64,000 nt of DNA from contig NZ_KI912519.1 of NCBI RefSeq assembly GCF_000518885.1, forward strand, positions 32,974 through 96,973. Direction: 5' to 3'. Under the pieces are notes generated by a model. That model was given only the letters and a program-made list of their open reading frames with translations. It did not search any database and was not told the origin of the DNA. Shown here in pieces: positions 28,942-39,289 of this stretch (positions are counted from its first letter, which is position 1; each line of letters starts with the position of its first letter). The stretch is from Bacillus sp. J33. GTDB taxonomy: Bacteria > Bacillota > Bacilli > Bacillales > Cytobacillaceae. Both the position numbers and the translations under genes were made by a program.

Positions 28942-29736
28942 TCACAGTAAATGAAAAAAGTGGAGCAGCGGCAATACAAATAATAAGCTGTCAAAGCGGT
29001 CCAGAATCCCCCCATGGCCTGGAAGGATATTACCAGAATCCTTAACATTATAATGCCGCTTTAACGCTGATTCTACCAGGTCTCCTATTTGGCCAAATAC
29101 AGAAAGGATCGCTGTTATAATTAACAGTCCGATTAAGGACTCGTTTATATCTGTAAAAAGTATAAACAATACCGCAACTGCAAGAGCACAGATCACTCCG
29201 CCCAGCGAACCTTCCACAGTCTTATTAGGGCTAATTTCTGGCCAAAGCTTCTTTTTCCCCATAGCTTTTCCTATAAAATATGCCCCTGAATCTGTTGCCC
29301 AGATGAGGAACAGGGCAAAAAAGATATAAGTCAGACCATTGTCTGCAAAACGCGTTTCCATAAAATAGTAAAACCCTATCCCAACATACAGGGTGGACAT
29401 AATAGAGAAAGCTACATCATCAAAGGTAAACCTATTTTTTGTTGCGACTGTATAAGTTAAAAATAGAAGAACTCCAAAAAGAGCTACCTCAATTTTTGTA
29501 TAGTGCAAATCATCCAGGATTGGCTGAAATTCTTTAGGCAATAGGAAAACCCATAATAGCAGTAAAGAAATAATTCCCGGAATAGAGAATAAACTTAAAT
29601 CCCTCATTCTTAATAATTCATACAGGGCAATGGATGCAAGCAAGTAAGCAAGAATGATAATAGGTATTCCGCCGTAAATAATAACTGGCAGCAGAACCGC
29701 CCCAAATATGATTGCTGTAATAACACGTTGCTTCAT
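28942..29736 (-). CDS. cdsA: Phosphatidate cytidylyltransferase
   Basis: Makes CDP-diacylglycerol from phosphatidate, the entry to phosphatidylglycerol and phosphatidylethanolamine. The 264-aa polytopic protein (about seven membrane segments) carries the family signature near its end: SVFGQIGDLVESALKR...KDSGNILPGHGGILDRFDS. Start 29736 (MKQRVITAIIFG) follows AAAGGTG; the frame is open upstream but lies over uppS. It starts 20 bp after the uppS stop. Confidence 0.95.
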   Translation of the reverse strand: MKQRVITAIIFGAVLLPVIIYGGIPIIILAYLLASIALYELLRMRDLSLFSIPGIISLLLLWVFLLPKEFQPILDDLHYTKIEVALFGVLLFLTYTVATKNRFTFDDVAFSIMSTLYVGIGFYYFMETRFADNGLTYIFFALFLIWATDSGAYFIGKAMGKKKLWPEISPNKTVEGSLGGVICALAVAVLFILFTDINESLIGLLIITAILSVFGQIGDLVESALKRHYNVKDSGNILPGHGGILDRFDSLLFVLPLLHFFHLL

Positions 29737-29755
29737 TAAATTTTCAACACCTTTA

Positions 29756-30532
29756 TTATACTCCTCCAAAACGCCTTTGGCGGCTTTGGAATACTTCAAT
29801 CGCTTCAAGCATTTGCTCTTCATTAAAATCTGGCCACAACACATCTGTAAACCAAAATTCAGTGTATGCAAGCTGCCAGAGCATAAAATTGCTAAGCCTG
29901 ATTTCACCGCTTGTACGAATTAACAAGTCTGGGTCCTGAAGTCCGCTGGTCATAAGATAAGATGAAAACTTTTCTTCATCCAGCTCATTTTCATTCATTA
30001 TACCACTTTTGCAATCATTTAAGACATGTTTGACTGCTTCAAGTATTTCTGCTCTGCTTCCGTAGTTAAGGGCAAAGTTTAATACCAGGCCAGTGTTGCT
30101 TTTAGTCTCTTCTATTGCTTTCGCAACTGCATTGCGGGTATGGGCCGGCAAGTGATCCATATACCCAATCATTCTTACCTGCACGTTCTCTTCAACAAGC
30201 TCCGGCAGGAAAGTCCCTAAAAACTCCTCTGGAAGCTTCATAAGAAAATCCACTTCCATTTTAGGTCTTTTCCAATTTTCTGTAGAGAAAGCATATAATG
30301 TTAGAGTCTTCACACCTATTTCATTGGCGAATTTTGTAATTTTCCGTACAACCTTCATGCCTTCATGGTGGCCCGCTACTCTGGGAAGGGCTCTTTTTTT
30401 AGCCCATCTGCCGTTTCCGTCCATTATGATGGCAACATGTTCAGGAATCTTTAATTCCTTTATTTTTTCTACTCTCTCTCGGAGATCGGAAGTACTGTTT
30501 TGCGACTTCCATAACTTCATTTTATCAAACAT
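29756..30532 (-). CDS. uppS: Undecaprenyl diphosphate synthase
   Basis: Cis-prenyltransferase making the C55 carrier lipid for wall synthesis. The 258-aa protein has IMDGNGRWAKKRALPRVAGHHEG, with the catalytic Asp and Arg residues, TLYAFSTENWKRP, and the C-terminal IRTSGEIRLSNFMLWQLAYTEF. It matches B. subtilis UppS (about 260 aa) closely. GGAG precedes the ATG by 7 nt. It is the first gene after the frr terminator. Confidence 0.97.
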   Translation of the reverse strand: MFDKMKLWKSQNSTSDLRERVEKIKELKIPEHVAIIMDGNGRWAKKRALPRVAGHHEGMKVVRKITKFANEIGVKTLTLYAFSTENWKRPKMEVDFLMKLPEEFLGTFLPELVEENVQVRMIGYMDHLPAHTRNAVAKAIEETKSNTGLVLNFALNYGSRAEILEAVKHVLNDCKSGIMNENELDEEKFSSYLMTSGLQDPDLLIRTSGEIRLSNFMLWQLAYTEFWFTDVLWPDFNEEQMLEAIEVFQSRQRRFGGV

Positions 30533-30851
30533 ATGACTGCTCCTTTAAATTAGGTTAATCCTCCGATAAAAGATAAATCAGAAAGCGCATTCGCCCAAAG
30601 CTTGACAGCTGCAAGCTAATTAAGGTTTGCTATATCTTTTTAGAGATTATTTTCACTGGAAAAATTATCATATCCCTTGCTTCCGCATGATAATATCATA
30701 CCAAAAATAAAAAAATATATCTCTATAAAAGAGTATGTAATCCAATCAAAATTAGGAATAGGACGGTTTATCTCTTAATTGCAGGCTCTTGGTAAAACCA
30801 TAATTGCCTACTGCATTTCTTCTATATATTTATCTTTACTTCTAAAAGTGT
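30533..30851. other. frr-uppS intergenic region
   Basis: About 320 bp with no gene, A/T-rich. A minus-strand TATGAT (30694-30699), within the inverted repeat ATGATA-AT-ATCAT, could be a -10 for uppS-cdsA-dxr-rasP, but no good -35 accompanies it. Since a terminator precedes this region, an uppS promoter is expected here. Confidence 0.35.
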
Positions 30852-30878
30852 AAAAAAACCCCCTATTGATAGAGGGTT
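30851..30878 (-). terminator. Rho-independent terminator of frr
   Basis: Minus strand AACCCTCTA pairs with TAGGGGGTT (one G-U) around TCAA, followed by TTTTTTTACAC. It starts 16 bp after the frr stop. Confidence 0.93.
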
Positions 30879-30894
30879 CACATTATATAGAAAG

Positions 30895-31451
30895 TTAAAC
30901 TGCAAGGATTTCTTTTTCTTTCTCTTTTGTAATATCGTCGATCTTGCTGATATGTTCATCAGTAAGCTTCTGAATATCATCAGAGAAACCGCGAAGATCG
31001 TCTTCCGTGATTTCACCATTTTTCTCAAGTTTCTTAAGATCATCATTGGCATCACGGCGAACATTGCGGATTGCCACTTTCGCTTCTTCCGATTCCTTTT
31101 TAACAACCTTGACAAGCTCTTTACGGCGCTCTTCTGTAAGCTGAGGAATTGCAAGCCTGATGACACTGCCGTCATTGGAAGGATTCAAACCAATATCAGA
31201 TTTAAGGATTGCCTTTTCAATTTCGCCAAGGATTGACTTATCATATGGCGTAATAACCAAAAGACGTGCTTCAGGAGCAGAAACTCCAGCAAGCTGGTTA
31301 ATAGGTGTAGGAGCACCATAGTAATCTACAGTGATTCTATCAAGGAGTGATGCATTTGCTTTTCCGGCACGAATGCCTGCAAGCTCACGAGTATAAGCTG
31401 AAATTGCTTTAGTCATTCTTTCTTTCGCATTTGCAATAACTTGTTTTGGCA

Positions 31452-31452
<1 letters not shown>
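30895..31452 (-). CDS. frr: Ribosome recycling factor
   Basis: With EF-G splits post-termination ribosomes. The 185-aa protein is full length: three-helix-bundle domain I with [19 protein letters not shown], domain II in the middle ([19 protein letters not shown]), and the helical [10 protein letters not shown] end. Its ATG overlaps the pyrH stop as TAATG, so the two are coupled. Confidence 0.97.
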
Positions 31453-32231
<779 letters not shown>

Positions 32232-32255
32232 CTACGATTAATTTTATCTTACTCT

Positions 32256-32285
32256 TGAAAAACAGGGAACACAAAGTGTTCCCTG
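32256..32285 (-). terminator. Rho-independent terminator of tsf
   Basis: Minus strand CAGGGAACAC pairs perfectly with GTGTTCCCTG around TTT, followed by TTTTTCAAG. It lies 38 bp after the tsf stop and ends the rpsB-tsf message before pyrH. Confidence 0.94.
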
Positions 32286-32322
32286 AATCCTAGCTGATAA
32301 AAGCTATTGTTGCTATAATTAA

Positions 32323-33204
32323 TTATTTTTTAACCTGGTTCATTACTTCTTCAGCGAAGTTGTCTTCACGCTTTTCGATGCCTTCTCCAACTTCATAGCG
32401 AACAAACTCACGGATTTTTCCGCCTTTTGATTCTACGAATTTACCAACTTTTTGGTCAGGATTTTTAACGAAAGCCTGATCGTTTACACAAACATCTTCG
32501 AAATATTTGCCTAGGCGGCCTTCAACCATCTTAGCAACGATGTTTTCCGGCTTGCCTTCGTTAAGAGCTTGCTGAGTCAATACTTGGCGCTCGCGCTCTA
32601 CCTCTTCTTGTGATACTTCATCACGAGAAACATATTTAGGGTTTAGGGCAGCAATATGCATGGCAACATCTTTCGCTGCTTCTTCATCAGTTGTTCCTTC
32701 AAGAACTGTTAACACACCAATGCGTCCTCCCATGTGAAGATACGCACCGAAAGCGTCATTGTCAGTCTTCGTTTTGATTTCAAAACGGCGAAGAGTAAGC
32801 TTTTCACCGATCTTAGCAATCGCACTGTTGATGTGGGATTCTAAAGTTGCGCCGTTTGCCATTGTTTGGCCAGCTGCTTCTTCAACAGATGCAGGCTTGT
32901 TGGCTAGCAAATGCTCAGCGATTTCTTTTACAAGAGTTTGGAAACCTTCGTTCTTAGCAACGAAGTCTGTTTCAGAGTTTACTTCAAGGATAACTGCTTC
33001 GTTTCCGTCCACCTTAACAGAAGTAAGACCTTCTGCAGCAATACGGTCGCCTTTCTTAGCAGCTTTAGCGATTCCTTTCTCACGAAGGAAATCGATTGCT
33101 TTTTCCATGTCGCCATCAGTTTCCTGAAGCGCTTTTTTGCAGTCCATCATACCTGCGCCTGTTTTTTCACGAAGTTCTTTAACCATTTGAGCAGTAATTG
33201 CCAT
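32323..33204 (-). CDS. tsf: Elongation factor Ts
   Basis: Nucleotide-exchange factor for EF-Tu. The 293-aa protein has the N-terminal UBA-like domain ([37 protein letters not shown]), the core with the EF-Tu-contacting [10 protein letters not shown], and the C-terminal [17 protein letters not shown]. Length equals the B. subtilis protein. AGGAGGATC precedes the ATG. It is the second gene of the rpsB operon, after an attenuator-like stem. Confidence 0.97.
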   Translation of the reverse strand: MAITAQMVKELREKTGAGMMDCKKALQETDGDMEKAIDFLREKGIAKAAKKGDRIAAEGLTSVKVDGNEAVILEVNSETDFVAKNEGFQTLVKEIAEHLLANKPASVEEAAGQTMANGATLESHINSAIAKIGEKLTLRRFEIKTKTDNDAFGAYLHMGGRIGVLTVLEGTTDEEAAKDVAMHIAALNPKYVSRDEVSQEEVERERQVLTQQALNEGKPENIVAKMVEGRLGKYFEDVCVNDQAFVKNPDQKVGKFVESKGGKIREFVRYEVGEGIEKREDNFAEEVMNQVKK

Positions 33205-33285
33205 TATAAGATCCTCCTTAAATGAGTTATGTAATTATATCTTTACCATATATAACAGTATGGAAAACAAAACTTTGCCCTATCT

Positions 33286-33325
33286 TTAAAAAAAGGTGAT
33301 AAAGGGTGCTCCCTCTTATCACCTT
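33286..33325 (-). terminator. Terminator/attenuator between rpsB and tsf
   Basis: Minus strand AAGGTGATAA pairs perfectly with TTATCACCTT, and an inner AGGG/CCCT pair extends it; TTTTTTTAAAG follows. It lies about 105 bp after the rpsB stop and about 80 bp before tsf. As the genes are a known operon, it probably acts as a partial terminator that sets the S2 to EF-Ts ratio. Confidence 0.9.
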
Positions 33326-33430
33326 CTTTAAAGCAAAGTACTGCAAAGCCATGGAATGCCTGCAAAGTAAGCATATCAGCTTGCGCATATAGCCCGCTTT
33401 CGTCTCTTCCATGGCTGCATTGCTTTTGAA

Positions 33431-34218
<788 letters not shown>

Positions 34219-34249
34219 TCCATAAGCGTGTGTATTAACACCATTTGTT

Positions 34250-34278
34250 AATATAGCACAAGTGTTTTTGACAATCAA
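34250..34278 (-). promoter_or_regulatory. Sigma-A promoter of rpsB-tsf
   Basis: TTGATT (34273-34278), 17-bp spacer, TATATT (34250-34255), with TGC before the -10 box. The -35 overlaps the last bases before the swrB stop codon, so rpsB starts within the end of the fla/che operon. It predicts a leader of about 110 nt. Confidence 0.8.
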
Positions 34279-34279
34279 G

Positions 34280-34882
34280 CTATTCTTGCTGATTTTGCCG
34301 AAATTTAAGCATTAATGCAATTTCCGTTCTGCCTTTGCCCAGTTTTTTGGCAATTTCATCCTCAGTCAGGCCCTGCTTCTTCAATAAAAGGACATGATGA
34401 AGCAGGGAAATTTCAGGCTGACTTTCACCATCAGTTTTATTCTGGCCAGGCTGCTGCTCGATGGCAGTTTCATTCGCTTGCAATAAAGGCTTTATTTCCT
34501 TATCTGCATCAGCAGTCCGGCTGCTGTCAGGGTTTGAACTTTTTTTATATGCCCTAACAGCCTGGTAAGCAGAAGCCTTTGCACTTCTTAAATTCTTTCC
34601 AGACGGCTCTGACGCGTTTTGTTTCAACTTGCCTTCTTCTCTATTTTTTTCTATTGAAGGCACTTCGTTCACCATAAGCTTTGAAACCCTGTCAATAAAA
34701 TGATCATTTTCCTCTTTCATCTGAATGAGGCAAGCAGAAATGGACTCTTCCATTTCATTAATCATTCTCTTCTGTTTTTTCTCTGTTTCCAACAGCTTAT
34801 TTTGCCGGAGAAAAAGCAGAACAATGGCAAAGAGTGCTATGATATTCAATAACAGGCTTAACACTAAAAGGAAAAAAGTCAT
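34280..34882 (-). CDS. swrB: SwrB-like swarming motility protein
   Basis: Single-pass membrane protein that in B. subtilis helps activate the flagellar basal body and type III export. The 200-aa protein has an N-terminal membrane helix (about 3-25), a predicted coiled-coil region (26-75), a long polar stretch, and a C-terminal helix-turn-helix-like segment (GLTEDEIAKKLGKGRTEIALMLKF). Sequence identity to B. subtilis SwrB is visibly low in the middle; the call rests on both ends and on the place between sigD and rpsB. It is longer than SwrB there (about 167 aa). Confidence 0.78.
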   Translation of the reverse strand: MTFFLLVLSLLLNIIALFAIVLLFLRQNKLLETEKKQKRMINEMEESISACLIQMKEENDHFIDRVSKLMVNEVPSIEKNREEGKLKQNASEPSGKNLRSAKASAYQAVRAYKKSSNPDSSRTADADKEIKPLLQANETAIEQQPGQNKTDGESQPEISLLHHVLLLKKQGLTEDEIAKKLGKGRTEIALMLKFRQNQQE

Positions 34883-34891
34883 ACGATCCCT

Positions 34892-35203
34892 CTATCCGAT
34901 GTAATCAATAACCTTCCCTTTATATGGGTGGCTTTGTTCACTTCTGCTGTTTTTTCTATGTTTTTCTTTACTCGTTTGCCCGTCACTGCCCTTTTGATTG
35001 CTTCCATCTTCATTTCCAAGCCTCACATTTTGTTTTTGTTCTTGTTTTAATACAGAATGGCGATTCTTCTCTTCATCTTTGCGGGTGCTTTCGGCAGCCA
35101 TCTCACCCATAGCCTGGCCTCTTTGCTGCAGTTGTTCCTGAACCTTGCCGGCATCAAGGGTTCTCGGCAGTGCAACCTGCAACTCAACTGATTTCAAACT
35201 CAT
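34892..35203 (-). CDS. Small unknown protein of the fla/che operon
   Basis: 103 aa, not recognised. The N-terminus (MSLKSVELQVALPRTLDAGK) leads into a Q-rich helix (VQEQLQQRGQAMGEM), the middle is highly charged and likely disordered, and it ends in HPYKGKVIDYIG. I recall small Firmicutes flagellar-operon proteins with the same plan, a VALP-K/R-T start and an ending like P-x-K/R-G-x-x-I/L-D; that link is from memory. AGGAAGTG precedes the ATG. It is 26 bp after the FapA-like gene and 9 bp before swrB. Confidence 0.75.
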   Translation of the reverse strand: MSLKSVELQVALPRTLDAGKVQEQLQQRGQAMGEMAAESTRKDEEKNRHSVLKQEQKQNVRLGNEDGSNQKGSDGQTSKEKHRKNSRSEQSHPYKGKVIDYIG

Positions 35204-35229
35204 TCGTGGCCACTTCCTTTACACATGGG

Positions 35230-36600
35230 TTAGATGTCCTCCGCTTTGAGAGATTTTATTCTTATTTCTCCTTTTGAAAAGGAGTATCTGACAGAGCCGC
35301 TTCTATCCTTAATCACCGTTGAATATTTCCCAAAGTGTAAAACAGTATTAGGAAATACCTTATTATGTATTACTATAAAAGCGCGCGATTTCTCATCCTT
35401 CTCTTTTTTGAGGACTTCCAGCTTTTCATTAATTTTCTTTAGTTCACTTTGCAGATGGGCTTTAGTTGTTCGCTGTTTTAGAATAATTGATTTTTGTTCT
35501 TCAGACAGTCTCCCAGACTGCTTGGACATTTCTAATAGCTTTTTCTCAATATTCTCCAATTTTTTGTGGTTATCACAAAGTATCAGCGATTCTTTTCTGA
35601 GTGCATTTTCTTTTTCATCCAAAGCAGAATCCATTCCAGCGTAAAGTTCAGTTTTAGTAAATAATTGATTGCCTGATTCTTTTATTTCAATATCAGAGCC
35701 GGATATAAGCACACCCCCAATGACCAATGCCTGGCTGCTGCGGATTGCTCCTCCTGCCTGAACATGGCTATGAAGCATTGACTTTTTAATTATAACATCC
35801 TGTTCCGCTTTTATTTTAGCCTGACTAAGATAAGCTGCCTGAACATTTCCTCCAGCTGTTACTGCCCCTTTATGACTTCCAGAAATCCCTCCTGAAACGA
35901 TAATATTGCCATCTGCCCGGAGTTCGGACCCCTCAACCAGGCCATAAACGATAAGATCCCCGCCAGCTTTTATCTCATAACCCGCCGGGATGTTACCATT
36001 TATGATGACATTTCCGACAAAGTCTATATTTCCTGTCTTTAAATCCAAGTCTCCTTTCACCTCAAAAACCGGATTCACAGAAATACTATTTGAGGTGAAA
36101 CTCACCTGTCCATCCATTAAAGAATAAAATTTCTCACCATTTAATATAACGTTCTTACCTGGTTTGACTCTTAGCGGCAGCCCGTTCCGTGCAGGGATGG
36201 CACAGCCGAAAATATCTTTTCCTGCCGTTCCTGGCGTTGGGGAGATAATGGACGCTATAACCTGTCCTTTTTGAATAGAAGGAATCTGAAGGACGTCTCT
36301 GAAGTTAAACTTTTCTCTATTCTTCTTTTCCTCACTCCGGACTTCATTCAGCAAATATGCATCCCTGCCATCTTCCGGAGGCATCCCTTCAGCTATGGAT
36401 ATCGGATATTTAACTGAAAGGGGGGCTTCACAAATTTTGTTAATCGCAACTTCGTTAATTCCAAAAGTTATCTTCTCCTTAGAGAGCAGTTTTTTTATGC
36501 CATCAGCTGAAACTTGCTTATTCAATTCATTGTTTTCCAGAGGCTGCAGCATGGCAGCCAAGCGATTTCCATCAACCAATATCTGAAACTGATTTTCCAT
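35230..36600 (-). CDS. FapA-family (DUF342) protein
   Basis: 456-aa protein with the DUF342/FapA plan: an N-terminal region, a right-handed beta-helix-type centre with repeating GNI/GDL steps (KGDLDLKTGNIDFVGNVIINGNIPAGYEIKAGGDLIVYGLVEGSELRADGNIIVSGGISG in broad outline, residues about 165-270), and a coiled coil (about 330-410). The family includes FapA-like proteins and Vibrio proteins with links to polarity or cell envelope; a function in Bacillus is not known. No enzymatic motif seen. It lies between sigD and the small unknown gene, a place where B. subtilis has no such gene. Confidence 0.88.
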   Translation of the reverse strand: MENQFQILVDGNRLAAMLQPLENNELNKQVSADGIKKLLSKEKITFGINEVAINKICEAPLSVKYPISIAEGMPPEDGRDAYLLNEVRSEEKKNREKFNFRDVLQIPSIQKGQVIASIISPTPGTAGKDIFGCAIPARNGLPLRVKPGKNVILNGEKFYSLMDGQVSFTSNSISVNPVFEVKGDLDLKTGNIDFVGNVIINGNIPAGYEIKAGGDLIVYGLVEGSELRADGNIIVSGGISGSHKGAVTAGGNVQAAYLSQAKIKAEQDVIIKKSMLHSHVQAGGAIRSSQALVIGGVLISGSDIEIKESGNQLFTKTELYAGMDSALDEKENALRKESLILCDNHKKLENIEKKLLEMSKQSGRLSEEQKSIILKQRTTKAHLQSELKKINEKLEVLKKEKDEKSRAFIVIHNKVFPNTVLHFGKYSTVIKDRSGSVRYSFSKGEIRIKSLKAEDI

Positions 36601-36636
36601 ACTGATCCCTCTTTCTGCAGGAATCTGCTGGGGACT

Positions 36637-37395
36637 TTATAAAACCTTCTCCAGCGACTGTCTGAGCTTAAAAATAGCTTTGGAATGAATCTGGGATATT
36701 CGTGAAGTTGATAACCCCATTACTTCGCCAATTTCTGTTAATGTCAATTCTTCTTTGTAAAACAAGCTAATCACCAGCTGTTCCTTTTCATTCAATTGTG
36801 TAATTCTGACAGCCATTTCTTCCAGCATCTCGTTTTTTAAAACTTTTTCTTCCGGTATAACCGCTTTATCATCCTTTATCGCAAAAGAACCTCCATCTTT
36901 TTCTTCAGCATCAGGCTGTTCATCAATGGACAATACGTTTGCATAAAAATGTTCATTCATCACTGAATAAACTTCAGTTTCCTCCATCTGGACCTCAACT
37001 GCAATCTCAGCTGCTGTGGCATTCCTCATTAGCCGCTGTTCAAGCTTTTCAATTGCCGCTTCAATCTTCTTGGCTTTCTCCCTTGTGCTCCTTGGCAGCC
37101 AATCTTCCTTTCTTAATCCGTCTAATATGGCGCCGCGTATTCGAAATGAAGCGTATGTATCGAATTTTAAATCTCTTGCAGGATCGAATTTTTCCAAAGC
37201 ATCGTATAACCCCATCATACCAAGGCTCCGAATATCATCTCTTGAAACACTTTTCGGAAGGCTTACTGAAATTCGCTGCACATGATAGCTTACGAGAGAC
37301 ATATACTTCTTCACAAGAAAGTTCCCCGCTTGAGCATCACGAGAGTCTACCCAATTAGCCCAGTATGTATTTTCTTCAATCGTCAGCTCCGCCAT
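36637..37395 (-). CDS. sigD: RNA polymerase sigma factor SigD (FliA type)
   Basis: Drives late flagellar, chemotaxis and autolysin genes. The 252-aa protein has region 2 (YDALEKFDPARDLKFDTYASFRIRGAILDGLRKEDWLPRS in outline), region 3, and region 4 (LTLTEIGEVMGLSTSRISQIHSKAIFKLR). AGGAGG precedes three clustered ATGs; the one at 37395 (MAELTIEEN) has the right 6-nt spacing, while 37401 has none. A 225-bp gap to cheD holds a hairpin and a -10-like site, so sigD may have some independent control. Confidence 0.96.
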   Translation of the reverse strand: MAELTIEENTYWANWVDSRDAQAGNFLVKKYMSLVSYHVQRISVSLPKSVSRDDIRSLGMMGLYDALEKFDPARDLKFDTYASFRIRGAILDGLRKEDWLPRSTREKAKKIEAAIEKLEQRLMRNATAAEIAVEVQMEETEVYSVMNEHFYANVLSIDEQPDAEEKDGGSFAIKDDKAVIPEEKVLKNEMLEEMAVRITQLNEKEQLVISLFYKEELTLTEIGEVMGLSTSRISQIHSKAIFKLRQSLEKVL

Positions 37396-37560
37396 GGCCA
37401 TCCTCCTCAAACGTCTCCTTTTCTATTAAAGATCGTTATTTTTATCAAATATTTCCTCTTATTATATTAGATACAGGTAATCTCAATTCTTTGAACCATA
37501 GGGTTTACAAGAGATTCCAGTGTGTCATTTGCCGGTGACCAGATGTGATTATTAAAGAAT

Positions 37561-37589
37561 AATCAGCTTTTATAGATAAAAAGCTGATT
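37561..37589 (-). other. Hairpin in the cheD-sigD gap
   Basis: Minus strand AATCAGCTTTT pairs with AAAAGCTGATT (11 bp) around a 7-nt loop, about 30 bp after the cheD stop. The T-run is missing (TATTCTTTAAT follows), so it may be a weak or partial terminator, or an RNA-stability stem ahead of sigD. Confidence 0.7.
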
Positions 37590-37590
37590 C

Positions 37591-37596
37591 ATTATA
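37591..37596 (-). promoter_or_regulatory. Consensus -10 hexamer upstream of sigD
   Basis: Minus-strand TATAAT, a perfect -10, about 195 bp before the sigD start. No -35 close to TTGACA is at 16-18 bp, so a promoter is uncertain. If used, transcription would begin inside the hairpin at 37561-37589 and so bypass it. Confidence 0.3.
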
Positions 37597-37620
37597 CCCA
37601 TCAGTAATACATCATCATGT

Positions 37621-38118
37621 TTAAATGACAGTTTCACCATTATTGACAGTCCGGATCATTAACTTTCCGGTTGTTGGATTGAATTCTATGGTTCTTCCGC
37701 TATTTCCGCCTACATCCTCTGCTAAAACAGCAATTTTCAAGTTAGCTAGCTCCTTTTTGACCGCTTCCACATTTCTGGGTCCGATCCGCATTAAATCACT
37801 GCCAGTAGAGAACTGAAACATTTGAGCTCCGCCTGCAATCTTCGCTTTTAAACACGAAGTCTTCGCGCCGCCATTTGACATGCGGATAACGAGTTCTCTA
37901 ATTGCGGTATCTGCGAATTTTGCTGAATTAAAGGCTGAACCTTTAGCAAGAGATGAGTCAGGCAGCATAACATGTGCCAGTCCTGCAATCCCGCAGCTTA
38001 GATCATACAAAACGATTCCAACACATGAGCCCAATCCTGTTGTTCTGATTAAATTAGGCGTTTTTACAATATTCATATCTGCTATCCCAACTTTAACGAT
38101 TTCAAGCAGCTTATTCAT
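37621..38118 (-). CDS. cheD: Chemoreceptor glutamine deamidase CheD
   Basis: Deamidates receptor glutamines and forms an adaptation complex with CheC. The 165-aa protein has the papain-like Cys in [14 protein letters not shown] and the His in [10 protein letters not shown], and the family GGAQMF segment. Start 38118 lies 8 nt inside the end of cheC, with no closer alternative; the open frame upstream has no match. Length as in B. subtilis (about 166). Confidence 0.96.
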   Translation of the reverse strand: MNKLLEIVKVGIADMNIVKTPNLIRTTGLGSCVGIVLYDLSCGIAGLAHVMLPDSSLAKGSAFNSAKFADTAIRELVIRMSNGGAKTSCLKAKIAGGAQMFQFSTGSDLMRIGPRNVEAVKKELANLKIAVLAEDVGGNSGRTIEFNPTTGKLMIRTVNNGETVI

Positions 38119-38752
38119 GATCCTGAACTCCAAAAGCTTTAAAAATGATTTGAAAGGATTCAGGATCAGGAAGAAGGAAGAAATGGCCTTTGACAGAATC
38201 ACCTGAATTGCCCTCATCATTCAAAGCTGTGTCAATCACAATGGCGTAATCGCTCACTTGTGATACTTCAAGCAAACCCGTACCGATAATCGCTCCTGCC
38301 ATATCAATATTGAGCATGGGCACAGATGGAAATAGAGACAGGTTCGTAAAGTCGGATAAAGAGGATAAATATGAACCAGATAGAATGTTTCCAAGCTCTT
38401 GCAGAGCAGAAATGGCAAGTTCGTTATATAGTGGTTCTTCTGCATTGAACTCTATGCTTACAGGCAAGGCACGAATAAAATTCTCTGCCTGTTTGAGCGG
38501 AAGGACAAAGAACATGCTTCCAGGCGCGTCTCCTTCAATTCTAAGGAACACACCGGCTACTACATTTTCCGCTCCCCCTGCCAATTCCATCATTTCATTA
38601 AAGGAAACGATCCTGACATCTGGAACGGTCATATCTATTTTTTTGTTAAGCAGAGTAGAAAGAGCTGTCGCTGCATGTCCTGCACCAATATTGCCAATTT
38701 CCTTAAGAATATCCAAATATAGAGAGCTCATATTCTTACGAATAAAATTCAT
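38111..38752 (-). CDS. cheC: CheY-P phosphatase CheC
   Basis: Dephosphorylates CheY-P, stimulated by CheD. The 213-aa protein keeps both phosphatase-type E-x-x-N sites, [16 protein letters not shown] near the N-terminus and [16 protein letters not shown] near 115, as in B. subtilis CheC (about 209). CAGGAAT before the ATG is a weak site; a second Met 7 codons on has none better. Overlaps cheD by 8 nt and starts one base after the cheW stop. Confidence 0.95.
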   Translation of the reverse strand: MNFIRKNMSSLYLDILKEIGNIGAGHAATALSTLLNKKIDMTVPDVRIVSFNEMMELAGGAENVVAGVFLRIEGDAPGSMFFVLPLKQAENFIRALPVSIEFNAEEPLYNELAISALQELGNILSGSYLSSLSDFTNLSLFPSVPMLNIDMAGAIIGTGLLEVSQVSDYAIVIDTALNDEGNSGDSVKGHFFLLPDPESFQIIFKAFGVQDHE

Positions 38753-38753
38753 T

Positions 38754-39227
38754 TTACATTCCTGCTGTTCCGCTAAAAATTTCGAGCTCAGCCGGATTAA
38801 AGACTTTCTCCAAATCTATTAATATCATTAATCTTTTGTTAATTTTTGCGACACCTTTTATAAAATCTGCCTCTTCTGTACCCACGACTTCTGGCGGGGG
38901 TTCAACTGATTCATGGGGAACATCCATCACATCATTAGCTGAATCAACAATCAGCCCAACCTCTATATCATCCATAACAGCTATAATGACACGTGTATGG
39001 TCATTGTATTCAGCCTCTTCCAGATTAAACCTGTTTCTCAGGCTGATGATTGGAGTAACAACACCGCGCAGATTAATAACTCCTTTAACAAACCCAGCTG
39101 TTCGAGGAACTCTTGTGATATGCTGCACTTTTTCAATGGAACGAACCTGGTTAACAGGAATAGCATACTCTTTTTCTTTTAATTGGAACACGATCAATTT
39201 TAAATCGGCCGTTGCTGCCTCACTCAT
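38754..39227 (-). CDS. cheW: Chemotaxis coupling protein CheW
   Basis: Couples receptors to CheA. The 157-aa protein is one CheW/SH3-like domain: LKLIVFQLKEKEYAIPVNQVRSIEKV, FVKGVINLRGVVTPIISLRNRF, and VGLIVDSANDVMDV. Start is ATG at 39227 with AAGGAG 8 nt upstream; a GTG 9 nt earlier abuts that site. It lies between cheA and cheC, as in B. subtilis. Confidence 0.96.
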   Translation of the reverse strand: MSEAATADLKLIVFQLKEKEYAIPVNQVRSIEKVQHITRVPRTAGFVKGVINLRGVVTPIISLRNRFNLEEAEYNDHTRVIIAVMDDIEVGLIVDSANDVMDVPHESVEPPPEVVGTEEADFIKGVAKINKRLMILIDLEKVFNPAELEIFSGTAGM

Positions 39228-39289
39228 ACTGGTCACTCCTTTATTAGCTTTTCAATATCGTAAAACACGGGAGATTTGAGAATTTATAT

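Noticed and set aside
33205-33430. Complete terminator that would separate rpsB and tsf into two operons
   Set aside because: The stem is strong but no promoter is seen before tsf; a partial terminator within one operon fits better.
39228-39236. GTG start of cheW at 39236
   Set aside because: It abuts the ribosome-binding site; the ATG at 39227 is at 8 nt and is standard.
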